Translations under genes and position numbers: made by a program
Notes under the pieces: generated by a model
The model's input: the letters and a program-made list of their open reading frames with translations, nothing else
Database searches by the model: none
Told to the model about the DNA's origin: nothing
In this document: positions 25,705 to 35,150 of the stretch, piece by piece
How the letters are laid out: every line of letters starts with the position of its first letter
How positions within the stretch are numbered: the stretch's first letter is position 1
NCBI GenBank assembly: GCA_965215775.1
Contig: CBDCEG010000027.1
Span: 1 to 64,000, forward strand
Source of the DNA: CBDCEG01 sp965215775
GTDB taxonomy: Bacteria; Pseudomonadota; Gammaproteobacteria; Cardiobacteriales; Ostreibacteriaceae
Length of the DNA stretch: 64,000 nt
Reading direction: 5' to 3'

Positions 25705-26256
25705 TTACATATGTTGTGCGATTTTTTGAGCAAGTTTAACTAATGCAGTTTCATGAGCTTTGGTTATTGCTGAAACTGTTTTATTAGGTAATCTAACAGA
25801 TGTTTTGAAATTATAAGATTGTATAGATTTTCCTTTTAGAATTTTATACTTTGCTTCTAAATATAAATTATCTTCATCGGCAATTAGTTTATAAATATCA
25901 ACTTCAATTATTTTTTTAACTGATATTCCTGCAGGAATTGGATGTAAAATAACTGATTTTCTAAGGCTTTTTTCAATTTGTGTTGCTAGTAATTGTGGAA
26001 TTGCTGTTTCTAACTCTTCTGCCCATAATTCGGTTAGTGAAATATTTATTTTATTCCCTTTTAGAGTTGTTATACCTTTGTTTTCTAAGTAAACAGGAAG
26101 GCTAACGCTTCTAATTGAAGCAAAAGGTTTACCTGAAGTATCAGAAAGCTTAGATGAACTATTTAGGATGTAAAATTCTTGGGTTACTGGTGTGCTTGCA
26201 CAAGATATTAATGAAAATATCAAACCAAGTAAAAGTGTTTTTGTATATTTTGTCAT
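25705..26256 (-). CDS. pqiC: PqiC-like outer-membrane lipoprotein (ABC-type auxiliary, DUF330)
   Basis: 183 residues. A lipoprotein signal peptide ends ISCAS, and the mature part starts TPVTQEFYILNSSS, the usual start of YmbA/PqiC proteins. The start overlaps the last codons of pqiB by 4 bases, as expected in a pqiABC operon. PqiC rings in the outer membrane receive the PqiB needle of the lipid-transport bridge. The family assignment is supported mainly by length, lipobox and neighbours. Confidence 0.8.
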   Translation of the reverse strand: MTKYTKTLLLGLIFSLISCASTPVTQEFYILNSSSKLSDTSGKPFASIRSVSLPVYLENKGITTLKGNKINISLTELWAEELETAIPQLLATQIEKSLRKSVILHPIPAGISVKKIIEVDIYKLIADEDNLYLEAKYKILKGKSIQSYNFKTSVRLPNKTVSAITKAHETALVKLAQKIAQHM

Positions 26257-27917
26257 TTTCTTTTTTCTCCAAATATAAGTGCATCAGGGCTTCTATTTAA
26301 TGTGTCGGATAATGTTTTAAACGACTTAAGGGTTTTATTTAGTTCTTTAAGAGTTTTATTTAGATTATGATAAATTGGTGCATCAGGTGCAAATCCAGAC
26401 AAAGTTCCATCAATTGATTTTGTAATTGTCCTAAAGTTTCTATCTAAGTTAGAAAGAGTTTTTTTCAAACCTTTTGGCAAGCTCTCTGCATTTTTTAGTA
26501 GTTGATTGAAACTTTTGAGAGTTGGTTCAACATCAACACCTTTAACAAGTCCATCAACGCTTGTAAGTAGTTTATTTACATTATCAAGAGTTTCACTTAA
26601 TGGTAGCTGGTTTACCTTTGTAATAAGTCCACTTACACCAGATGTTATTTCTGATAAGTTATCAGACTTACTTGGTATAACAACATAGCCAGTGCTTTCA
26701 TCAATCTCATTTTCATTATCCTCACCATCTTTTGCATGATAAAAGCCTTTGTTTAATAATAAAGAAATTTGTTTTGTTCCTGTTAATAAATTAGATGTTT
26801 CTAGCTGAGTTATTACTCCTCTTTCTGTTATATTTTCAAGAACATGCAAATTGTTTTTATCTATTTTTGAGTTATAAATTTCTAAAGTTGCTTTAACAAC
26901 AGTTTTATTTCTTAGTGTGTTGTAAGTTAGCTCAACATTTTTGACTTTCCCAATACTTATTCCTTGAATGCTTACATCAGAACCTTTTGTAAGTCCGCCA
27001 ACATTACCTTCAAAGAATGTTACAAAGTGAGCTTTCTTACCAAAGATATGATTTCTTGCTTTATTTTTACTTTCAAATAAAACAAATTCAGAGTTGTTTT
27101 TAACTGTGTAATTATTATCCTCTATAGGGGTTTCAAAAGATATTCCACCAGCAATAACTTGGTTTATTGAATCTATCTCAAAACTAATCCCAGAACCAGA
27201 AGTGCTTACAGAAACACCAGTGGTTGACCAAAATCTTGTGTTAGAACTGATTAAGCTGTCATTAGGTGCTGATACAAATATATCAATTTTTACCCATAAG
27301 AAATCTTTGGAAAGGTATTTTCGTTCAACAATTCCAACCTCAATACCACGATAGTAAATTCTTGTTCCTGCACTTATTGTTGTTGATTTTTCGGCTAGCA
27401 GAGTTAATCTAAGACCTTTTTTATCTGTTGTTACTATTGGAGGTAAGTCAAGACCATCAAAATTCGTTTCAAAATCTTCACTTTTACCTGGTTTTACCGT
27501 TATATAAGCACCAGAAACTAGAGTTCCTAAACCTGATATTTTAGTTAGTTCTAAGCGTGGTTTTACTATCCAAAATTTAGCATCACTTTTGATAAACTTT
27601 ACTGCTGTTTTTTTAACTCTAACTTTTATAAGAACATTATCTTCTTTTATAATTTGAATATCTTCAACAAGCCCAATATCTACATCTTTAAATTTCAACT
27701 TAGTTTTACCAATTTCTAAACCTTCAGCATTTTGAAAGTTTATTGAAATAAGTTTCCCACGGTTAGAAATATGGCTTACCAATAAATAAAGTGTTATAGC
27801 AAGAGCGATTAATGGAATAGCCCAAATATAATTTATTTTTTTATTTTCTGTCAAAGTAACTTCTTCTGAGTTACTTAAGCTATTTGAATTGTTTTCTAAG
27901 TTTGTTTTATTTTCCAT
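26253..27917 (-). CDS. pqiB: MCE-domain lipid transport protein PqiB
   Basis: 554 residues. One N-terminal membrane helix (about 29-47) is followed by three MCE domains, recognisable at ISINFQNAEGLEIGKTKLKF, LRLTLLAEKSTTISAGTRIY and VTFFEGNVGGLTKGSDVSIQ. A long C-terminal helical region (about 415-545) would form the coiled-coil needle. PqiB hexamers span the periplasm and are thought to move lipids between membranes. It lies between pqiA and pqiC with overlaps on both sides, so the three are one operon. Confidence 0.92.
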   Translation of the reverse strand: MENKTNLENNSNSLSNSEEVTLTENKKINYIWAIPLIALAITLYLLVSHISNRGKLISINFQNAEGLEIGKTKLKFKDVDIGLVEDIQIIKEDNVLIKVRVKKTAVKFIKSDAKFWIVKPRLELTKISGLGTLVSGAYITVKPGKSEDFETNFDGLDLPPIVTTDKKGLRLTLLAEKSTTISAGTRIYYRGIEVGIVERKYLSKDFLWVKIDIFVSAPNDSLISSNTRFWSTTGVSVSTSGSGISFEIDSINQVIAGGISFETPIEDNNYTVKNNSEFVLFESKNKARNHIFGKKAHFVTFFEGNVGGLTKGSDVSIQGISIGKVKNVELTYNTLRNKTVVKATLEIYNSKIDKNNLHVLENITERGVITQLETSNLLTGTKQISLLLNKGFYHAKDGEDNENEIDESTGYVVIPSKSDNLSEITSGVSGLITKVNQLPLSETLDNVNKLLTSVDGLVKGVDVEPTLKSFNQLLKNAESLPKGLKKTLSNLDRNFRTITKSIDGTLSGFAPDAPIYHNLNKTLKELNKTLKSFKTLSDTLNRSPDALIFGEKRK

Positions 27918-28569
27918 TATTTACTTGTTTTTTGTTGTATTTATCCCAAATCAGTCTTGGGTCAAAGCTACTTGTTGTGAATATTGTCAAAACCACAACT
28001 ATTGCAAAAGCAATAATTCCAGGTTCTGGTTTGATGGTTGCAAAGCTTCCCATTTGCACTAATGCACTCAGTAATCCTACCACAAAAACATCTATCATAG
28101 ACCATCGCCCAATTATTTCTATAAAATGATATAACTTTGAGCAAAAATAAACATTTCTTTTTGATGATTTTTTGGTGCTATAACAAAGATAAGCAATAGC
28201 ACACATTTTAAAAATAGGAGTTATTATACTTGCTATAAAAACAATAATTGCAACAAAATACATCTTATCTTCCCATAAAACAACAACTCCTGATAAAATT
28301 GTATTAGTGCTTTCGCCTTTAATAGAAATCGTAGTCATAACAGGAAGCAAGTTTGCTGGGAAAAAACATATTATTGATGCAAAAAGTAAAGCAAGTGTTT
28401 TTGTAACACTATCTTTTTTTCTAACTTCTACTTTTGAATGGCACCTTTGGCAAATATTTTCAGTTGTTGTTAGCCCACAATGCAAACAGGACTTTATGTT
28501 TTCTGAAATACCAGTGCTAATTTTTGAGTTTGAATTATTCATAGTATTAATATTTACAACATTTGCCAA
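27907..28569 (-). CDS. pqiA: PqiA-type inner-membrane protein, second half
   Basis: 220 residues. The N-terminal zinc-binding pairs CLHCGL and CQRCHS are followed by four membrane helices and the conserved GRWSMIDVFVVGLLSALVQMGSF block of PqiA/YebS proteins. In E. coli two such halves form one protein of about 420 residues; here each half is a separate frame, and this one overlaps the first by 16 bases and probably starts at TTG. Its end overlaps the pqiB start. It is the membrane component of the Pqi lipid transport system. Confidence 0.85.
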   Translation of the reverse strand: MANVVNINTMNNSNSKISTGISENIKSCLHCGLTTTENICQRCHSKVEVRKKDSVTKTLALLFASIICFFPANLLPVMTTISIKGESTNTILSGVVVLWEDKMYFVAIIVFIASIITPIFKMCAIAYLCYSTKKSSKRNVYFCSKLYHFIEIIGRWSMIDVFVVGLLSALVQMGSFATIKPEPGIIAFAIVVVLTIFTTSSFDPRLIWDKYNKKQVNNGK

Positions 28570-29146
28570 ATTCTTTTACTAGGTAATAAGTAGCTAATAA
28601 AAGTATTAATAATTATAAAAAAAACAAAGGCAAAAAATCCTTGTGAAGTGTGAATTATAGCTAAACTACTAATTTTAATAAGTGTAACAACTACAGCAAA
28701 TAAATAAACTTCAACCATATTCCATGGTGATATTTTTGCAATAAATCTAATCATTTTTTTATTAAAAATAGGTTTCTTATTAAAATGTTTAGGTAAAATA
28801 ATTAATAACATTCCTGCAATTCTAACAATTGGTGCGAAAAGGATAAGTAAAAATATTGCTAAAGCAAGAAAGTAAGATTCTTCTTGATAAACAATTTCAA
28901 TGCTTTGTAGTAAAGATATTTTTTGTTCCCTTGATGATATTGTCATATCTAAAAAAGGTAATAAAATACTAGGAAAATATAAAAAAAAGAGCTGCAAATA
29001 GCAAAGCAATTGATGATGAAAATGAAGCATTATCATAATATAAAGCTTCATGGCACCTTGGGCAATTTGCAGTTTGTCCTGTTTTTGATTAACTTAGTTT
29101 TCAAAACTAAATCACAATGTGGACAAACTACTTTATTTTTAATCAT
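28554..29146 (-). pseudogene. pqiA: PqiA-type inner-membrane protein, first half, with two frameshifts
   Basis: The true N-terminus is at the ATG at 29146 (MIKNKVVCPHCDLV). One extra base in an A run (29082-29086) must be removed to continue TGQTANCPRCHEALYYD, which completes the CxxC pairs. One extra base in a run of eight T (28981-28988 on the plus strand as A) must be removed to reach YFPSILLPFLDMT. After that the frame is open to 28554, including ISPWNMVEVYLFAVVVTLIK. The corrected protein is about 196 residues. Both lesions are single-base gains in homopolymers. Confidence 0.8.
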
Positions 29147-29184
29147 TAAATAATTAAGTGATTTTAATCTCTTAGATTACTTTT

Positions 29185-29682
29185 CTAGAAAGGAATATCA
29201 TCACTAAAATCATCATCATTATCAATTTGTGGAGCTTTGAACTCTTCTTTTGGTTTAGTTGCAGCAGCTTGTTGCTGTGGTTGTTTTGCTGGAGCATTTT
29301 GGAAGCTTTGATCTTGATTAAAACTAGAAGTTCCTCCAGATTCACGCGAGCCAAGCATTTGCATTTGGTCAGCTATTATTTCAGTTGAATATCTATCAAC
29401 TCCGTCTTTATCTTGCCATTTTCTAGTTTGGATTCTGCCTTCAATATAAACTTGAGAGCCTTTTTTAAGGTATTGCCCCATTATTTCTGCTAACTTATTA
29501 AAAGCCACAATTCTATGCCACTCAGTTTTTTCTTGAGGTGAACCTGTTTGTTTATCTGTCCAGCTGGTGCTTGTAGCAACTGAAATGTTTGTTACAGCAT
29601 TTCCGTTTGGCATATATCTCATTTCTGGATCTTGCCCTAAATTACCAACTATTATTGCTTTATTTACTCCTCTACTTGCCAT
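29185..29682 (-). CDS. ssb: Single-stranded DNA-binding protein
   Basis: 165 residues, intact. The OB fold begins RGVNKAIIVGNLGQDPEMRY and contains TEWHRIVAFNKLAEIMGQYL. A Gln/Ala-rich linker leads to the acidic tip DDDFSDDIPF, which recruits replication and repair partners. It coats single-stranded DNA during replication. The ATG overlaps the last codons of the upstream MFS gene by 11 bases. It stays in frame although its neighbours on both sides are frameshifted. Confidence 0.97.
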   Translation of the reverse strand: MASRGVNKAIIVGNLGQDPEMRYMPNGNAVTNISVATSTSWTDKQTGSPQEKTEWHRIVAFNKLAEIMGQYLKKGSQVYIEGRIQTRKWQDKDGVDRYSTEIIADQMQMLGSRESGGTSSFNQDQSFQNAPAKQPQQQAAATKPKEEFKAPQIDNDDDFSDDIPF

Positions 29683-30927
29683 GATGATTTACCTTCTTTA
29701 TTAAAAAATATGTTATTACAAAAGCAAGCACCGCAAGTGCTGCTAAAGTATAAAATGGGCTTTGAATACTTCCACCCAACTGGTTATTATATAACTGTGC
29801 ACCCAAAATACCACCTAAAAAATTCCCTGTGAACTGATAAACTGAATAAATTCCACTTACTGCACCTTTGTTATTAGTTGTTTTTATAGCAAATAATAGG
29901 GTTGGTAAGGTTGCTTCCAAATAAGTAAATGAGAAGAAAAATAAAGTTAATATTACAACAAAAGCCAATTGACTACTAAATCCAAGTGGCGATGCGAATA
30001 GAAATAAAGATAAACTCAGTAAAAACCATTTTATTGGAATTATCTTTTTAAACAATTCTCTTTTTCTAATAAGGGGCATAACTGCAATGAATGCAATAAT
30101 TATTGCAGGCAGATAAAAAGTTAAATAATTTATTTCAGACTTAAAGACTTTTTCTAAAACTTTAGGAATTAAGAAGAAAGATGCGGATAAAGTTAAATGT
30201 AAAATTGATATTTGAATATTTGCATAAAATAACTGAAAGTCTTTTAAAACAGCTTTGAATTCTGATAGTTTGAATTTAGAAATCTGTTGTTTTGCCTCAG
30301 GTAAAAGAAAAGCAAATAATAACGAAAGACTTGCAAAAATTGAAGTTGCAACAAACAAACCTTTTAAACCAAACTTAGAGCTAATAAAAGAACCTAAAAT
30401 AAACGCAAAAACAAAAGATAATCCAATACTAGCACCAATTATAGCCATAACTTTACCATGTTGTTCTCCACGAACTGAGTCTGCAACATATGCTAAACAA
30501 ACAGCTGAAACTGCTCCCAGAACCTTGTAAAACTCTAGCAATAATTAAAATATCAATATCACTGGTTAATGAAGCTAAAATGCTTCCAGCCAAAAATAAA
30601 CTAAGCCCTAAATATAGAACTTTTTTCCTACCAATGACATCTGATAAAATCCCAACTGGTATTTGTAATATAGCTTGTGCCAAACTATATATTCCCAAAG
30701 CTAACCCGATTTTGAAAGTTGTACTATTTGTTAAGCTGGTTGCTAAAGTTGAAAAAGCTGGGAATATTAAAAATAATCCTAACATTCTTGAAGAGTAAAT
30801 TCCTGCAAGTAAAAAAGCAGTTTTTAATTCCTTTTTAGATATTTTATTTTCTAAATTATTCTCTAAATTATCTTCTGATTTTTTTTCTAAATCATTTTTT
30901 TAAATTGTTTTCTAAGTTAATTTTCAT
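29672..30927 (-). pseudogene. MFS transporter (YajR-like), with two frameshifts
   Basis: The gene starts at the ATG at 30927 (MKINLENNLK). One extra base in a T7 run (30895-30901, plus strand) shifts the frame before NDLEKKSEDNL. An extra C in CCC (30516-30518, plus strand) breaks it again within ARVLQGSGAVSAVCLAYV. With both removed the protein is a 12-helix transporter of about 417 residues. The conserved DRIGRK-type loop reads SDVIGRKKV, and GAVSGIYSVYQFTGNFLGG matches YajR-type drug exporters. It precedes ssb, a common neighbour. Substrate unknown. Confidence 0.8.
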
Positions 30928-30941
30928 TTTGATTTACCTAT

Positions 30942-31921
30942 TTAAAACAAAGAATCTTTTACTAAATAAATAGAATAAGAAATATATATAACTAAAAGTA
31001 AAATACCTTTTTTCTTCGTTATTTGAGCTTTATTTTTCACACCAAAAGCAAAAGACCACAGTAAAAAAGCCAAGAAAATAGTTGTGGTGAAATCTCTATA
31101 TAAAAAAACTGGTTCAATATCAAGAGGTTTTATAACTCCAGCAATCCCAACAACAGCAAAAGTATTAAACAAGCAAGATCCAACAATATTTCCTAAAACC
31201 ATATCTGAATCGCCTTTTTTTGCAGCAGCTATTGAAGCCGCAAGCTCAGGCAAAGAAGTTCCAATTGCAATAATTGTTAAGCCAATAACCAATTCAGAAA
31301 CCCCAAATTTTGTTGCAATATTTACAGACCCTTCAACAAGGTAGTTTGAACTAATTAATAAAACGGCTAAGCCAATAACTAACTGCAAAACTGTCTTAAG
31401 AATTGGTTCGTTATTAGTTATATCTTCATCATTTTCTAATTCTGTATTAATTTCAGCCTCATAATTGTCTTTATCACCTTTGTAAAAAGTATTAAATATA
31501 ACAATTAGAGAAACTAGAATTAACATAATTACTGCTTCAACTCTATTTAGTTTTAAACCATAGAAAAACCCAAAGCTAACAAAAAGCCCAAAAATAAATA
31601 AAGGTATTTCTCGCCTAACAATTCTGGATGAAACTGCAATAGGATAAAAGAAAGCTGTAATTCCTAAAACTAAACCAATGTTTGCAATATTAGAGGCCAT
31701 AAGCATTTCCAAGAGCAATCCCAGGGCTTCCATCAAGGGCTGCAAATGCAGAAACAATCATTTCTGGAGCAGAAGTTCCAAAACCAACAATAACCATTCC
31801 AACAACTAACGGTTGGAATTCCAAAGCGTAAAGATATATTTGAAGCTGCATCAATAAATTTGTCAGCACTTAAAGCTAAAAATACTAAACCTAAAATTAT
31901 ATAAATAATATCTGTAAACAT
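30942..31921 (-). pseudogene. Sodium/calcium antiporter (YrbG-like, CaCA family), with two frameshifts
   Basis: The first part (31921 down) has ALSADKFIDAASNISLRFG. A single extra base near 31810-31815 hides the expected LVVGMVIVGFGTSAPEM. A second near 31692-31697 hides the join to SNIANIGLVLGITA. The rest is open to 30942 and includes the second alpha repeat IGLTIIAIGTSLPELAASI and GNIVGSCLFNTFAVVG. The two inverted repeats with GTSxPE motifs define Na+/Ca2+ exchangers. The corrected length is about 325 residues, which is normal. Confidence 0.82.
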
Positions 31922-31951
31922 TTGATTAAAACCCTGAAAATACTTAGTTTG

Positions 31952-32348
31952 TTAGTTGTAACAAATTAAGTTATATAAAAAGAAGCTAGCTTTATTCCGA
32001 AAAAACAAAAAAACTAAACCTAAAATAAGTTGAGAAAATATAAATAAAAATACTTGGGTAAATTGACCAGATGAAATCATATTAATCGCATCGAGTGAAA
32101 AAGTTGAAAATGTAGTAAATGAACCAAGAAGACCAGTCATTATAAGAGTTTGTAGAAAAGAATTAGTTATCTGTGAAAAATAAAAAAAAACAAATTCCAA
32201 TAATAAAACTACCTAAAATATTTACAAAAATTGTAGCAAAATATTTATGATTAAATACCTTGTCAGCAATTAAATAAACTTCGTAACGAGCAACTGCACC
32301 AATGCTAGCCCCTATTATAATAGCAACAAGCATTGATGATTTATTCAT
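31952..32348 (-). pseudogene. crcB: Fluoride channel CrcB (Fluc), with one frameshift
   Basis: The N-terminal half has GASIGAVARYEVY and FATIFVNILGSFIIGI, including the conserved asparagine, and the C-terminal half has LLGSFTTFSTFSLDAI, the phenylalanine-box region. They are joined if one base is removed from a run of nine T (32182-32190, plus strand as A), giving about 131 residues. Fluc dimers expel fluoride through the inner membrane. No fluoride riboswitch is seen upstream. Confidence 0.85.
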
Positions 32349-32412
32349 TATATTATCCTTGGTTTATAGATTTATTGATTAATTAAAGTCTGCTAAATCA
32401 AATAAACTTGGT

Positions 32413-32736
32413 TTAGTCAAAGCTACCTTTTGGGAAAACTTGAACGATAGCATTTTTTTGAATTTTGATAACTGTATCTTTAGCAATTTCTAAATCAACA
32501 TAGTTATCATTAATTGCTCTTATTTTTCCAACTATTCCACTTGTGATTAAAACTTCATCACCAACTTTTGTAGCATTTATTGTTGCTTGCTGTTCTTTTG
32601 CTTTTTTCTGCTGTGGGCGAATCATTAGAAAGTAAAATATCCCAAAAACGGCAACCATCATTATTATTTGAATGTAACCACCACCTTGAGCTTGTCCTGC
32701 TGCTGGAGCAGCTTGTGCGTATGCGATTGAAATCAT
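32413..32736 (-). CDS. yajC: Sec translocase accessory protein YajC
   Basis: 107 residues. One membrane helix (about 21-40) is followed by FLMIRPQQKKAKEQQ, the family signature, and a small soluble domain (GDEVLITSGIVGKIRAI). It binds the SecDF complex in the inner membrane. It follows tgt as in most proteobacteria, but secD and secF, which usually come next, are not here; crcB lies downstream instead. Confidence 0.95.
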   Translation of the reverse strand: MISIAYAQAAPAAGQAQGGGYIQIIMMVAVFGIFYFLMIRPQQKKAKEQQATINATKVGDEVLITSGIVGKIRAINDNYVDLEIAKDTVIKIQKNAIVQVFPKGSFD

Positions 32737-32821
32737 AGTATTTTCCTCATTTAGTTATTAAAAAGTGTTAAAAAAAGTTTTTTTAAATATTCAAATATAA
32801 TTTAGAAGTTATTTAAAATTG

Positions 32822-33947
32822 TTATTTTATACCAAAATTGAAATTTTTATAAAAATCTTGGTAAAAATCTGAAAATTTATTTTCAGTTATAGCGTCTCTC
32901 ATTTGTTGCATTAGATTTAAATAGTAATGCGTATTATGGATTGTATTTAGGTGGCAACCTAATAATTCTCTAGTTCTATCCAGATGATGTAAATATGATC
33001 TTGAGAAATTTTCACAAGTGTAACATTCACAATTTTCATCAAGTGGCTTTAAATCTTTTTTATATTTTGCATTACGGATTTTAAGCTCACCATTACTTGT
33101 CCACAAGCTACCATTTCTAGCGTTTCTAGTTGGCATAACGCAATCAAACATATCAACTCCGCGTTTTACAGCTTCTACTAAATCCTGTGGTTTTCCAACA
33201 CCCATCAAATATCTAGGTTTATCTTTTGGAAGCATTGGGGTTATTTCACTAACCATCTCATTGCGAACCTCAAACGGTTCTCCAACAGCAAGTCCGCCAA
33301 TAGCATATCCATCAAAACCAATATCCACCAAATTTTCAGCTGATATTTTGCGTAAATCTGTATGTAATCCACCTTGAATAATCCCAAATAATGAATTTGG
33401 ATTATTAGTTTCTTCAAACCTATCTTTTGATCTTTTTGCCCAACGAAGAGACATTTGCATTGATTTCTCAACTTCTTCTTTTGTTGCTTCGGTTGAAATA
33501 CATTCATCAAAAATCATAACAATATCAGAGTTAAGAGTTTTCTGAATATCCATTGAAACTTCTGGAGATAAGAAGACTTTATCACCATTTATTGGCGAAG
33601 AAAATGTAACACCTTCTTCGGTTATCTTTCGTTTTTTTGCAAGTGAGAAAACTTGAAAGCCACCAGAAATCAGTTAGAATAGGGCGGTTCCAATTCATAA
33701 ATTCATGAAGACCACCATGTGCTTCAATAACTTCAAGCCCTGGTCTTAAAAACAAATGAAAAGTATTTCCCAAAATAATTTGAGCATTTAAATCTTCAAG
33801 GTTTTTTGGAGTAAGTGATTTTACAGTCCCAAGCGTTCCAACAGGCATAAATATAGGGGTTTCAATCACACCTTTATCAAATGTTAATCGTCCTCGCCTT
33901 GCTTGGTTGTCTTCATTATTATCTGTCTTTAGTAGTTCAAATTTCAC
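32822..33947 (-). pseudogene. tgt: tRNA-guanine transglycosylase, with one frameshift
   Basis: The N-terminal part runs from MKFELLKTDNNE through GVIETPIFMPVGT to RPILTD. One extra base in an AAA run (33667-33669, plus strand) then breaks the frame. The expected SGGFQVFSLAKKRKI is in the next frame and leads into MDIQKTLNSDIVMIFDE (catalytic Asp region). The zinc site (CECYTCENFSRSYLHHL) is intact. The corrected protein is about 374 residues. The enzyme puts preQ1 into the wobble position of four tRNAs. It is unlikely to be lost while yajC stays intact, which favours a sequencing error. Confidence 0.88.
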
Positions 33948-34002
33948 AGTTTAAATTAGTTGAGTTAGTTGTTATAGTTTGTTATTTATAGTAACTAGTA
34001 AA

Positions 34003-34043
34003 TAAAAAATCAGCAAACTAACATTAAGGCTAGAGTGCTGATT
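34003..34043 (-). terminator. Rho-independent terminator after the peptidoglycan-binding gene
   Basis: Read on the minus strand, AATCAGCA pairs with TGCTGATT across a loop of about 20 bases and is followed by TTTTTATT. Confidence 0.6.
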
Positions 34044-34073
34044 ATCTAAATCTATTTAAAACTTAGTCAGCAA

Positions 34074-35015
34074 TTATTTAATATTCACACCAAGTTTTTT
34101 CATAGTTTCAAGTGTTAATGCACCAGTTGCAAGACCATTTTTTTCTTGGAATTTTTGAAGAGCTTCAACCGAACCTTTTCCAAATTTACCATCAGCATCA
34201 ACATCGTAACCAGCTCTTTTTAATCCTTTTTGAATTTTAATGATATTTTCTTCACTAAAATCACTTCCACAAGGAACTTTCTGCCAGCTTGTTTTTGCTT
34301 GAGAAACTAGAGTTTGAATAGTAATTTCTTCAGTTTTTGCAGGTGAAGTTGTTGCTATTTCTTGTAAGCTTGTTTCAACCTGTTTAACTCTAATTGTTTT
34401 ATATTCAGCAGGAACCATTATTTCTCTAGTTGTTGCAGGCTTATCTATAACTTTCTTTTCAATTTTTTTAAGAATTGCTGGGATTTCAATTTTTTGGTAA
34501 GATGCAGGAACTGCAACTTCTCTTACAGTTATAGTTTTATATTTAGCTGGTTGAGTTACCAATCGCATAATCTCACCAGAAGCTGAGAAAACACCACCTT
34601 TTGCTTTTTTCCAAATTTGAACAGCAGGTTTTACCAAAATTGTTTTGGTAGTTTCTTTATATTTTGCTGGAATCATTTGATAATCATAACGCGCAGGTTC
34701 AACAACTTCATCAACTTTGATAGTTTTAAAAGTTGCAGGAACAACCTCAATACTTTTGTATTCATCAGCAATAAGAATATCTTTAGTTTTCCAAATATAT
34801 TTAGGTGGAATTATTTCAACCTCTTCTGTTGCTCCTTGAATTGCCACTCTTTTAGTTTGAGTAGTTAGTTTTGCTGGAACTTGGACTAATGCAACACATT
34901 CACCAGGTTTTGTTTCTGGTGGAGTTGGTATTGCTCCTGTATTTTGTGCGTTTGCTGCAGTTAGCTGAGCTAAAGCAACTATAAGTAGTATTTTTTTGTT
35001 TATTTTTATATTCAT
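34074..35015 (-). CDS. Secreted protein with proline-alanine repeats and a peptidoglycan-binding domain
   Basis: 313 residues. A Sec signal peptide (about 1-23, ending ANA) is followed by about nine degenerate repeats of 18-22 residues with the core PAxYKTIxV (residues 45-225), for example PAKYKTITVREV and PAEYKTIRVKQV. The C-terminus (about 252-313) is a PG_binding_1 domain: IIKIQKGLKRAGYDVDADGKFG, then SVEALQKFQEKNGL. It should attach to the cell wall in the periplasm or outside. The repeats look structural; their ligand is unknown. A terminator follows. Confidence 0.75.
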   Translation of the reverse strand: MNIKINKKILLIVALAQLTAANAQNTGAIPTPPETKPGECVALVQVPAKLTTQTKRVAIQGATEEVEIIPPKYIWKTKDILIADEYKSIEVVPATFKTIKVDEVVEPARYDYQMIPAKYKETTKTILVKPAVQIWKKAKGGVFSASGEIMRLVTQPAKYKTITVREVAVPASYQKIEIPAILKKIEKKVIDKPATTREIMVPAEYKTIRVKQVETSLQEIATTSPAKTEEITIQTLVSQAKTSWQKVPCGSDFSEENIIKIQKGLKRAGYDVDADGKFGKGSVEALQKFQEKNGLATGALTLETMKKLGVNIK

Positions 35016-35150
35016 AATGTTTTATAACTCCTAAAATTGATGGCTGATATTTATATTTGAGAAATTCTAACATAAATAATGTAAAATATTTTAAAAGTTA
35101 ATAAATAACTAAATAATTAAATCTAACAAAATTTAAAATAACAGGTAAAA

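Noticed and set aside
33660..33675. Programmed frameshift in tgt and its neighbours
   Set aside because: No slippery heptamer with stimulatory structure is seen, and five unrelated genes share the same kind of lesion; indel error or decay is simpler.
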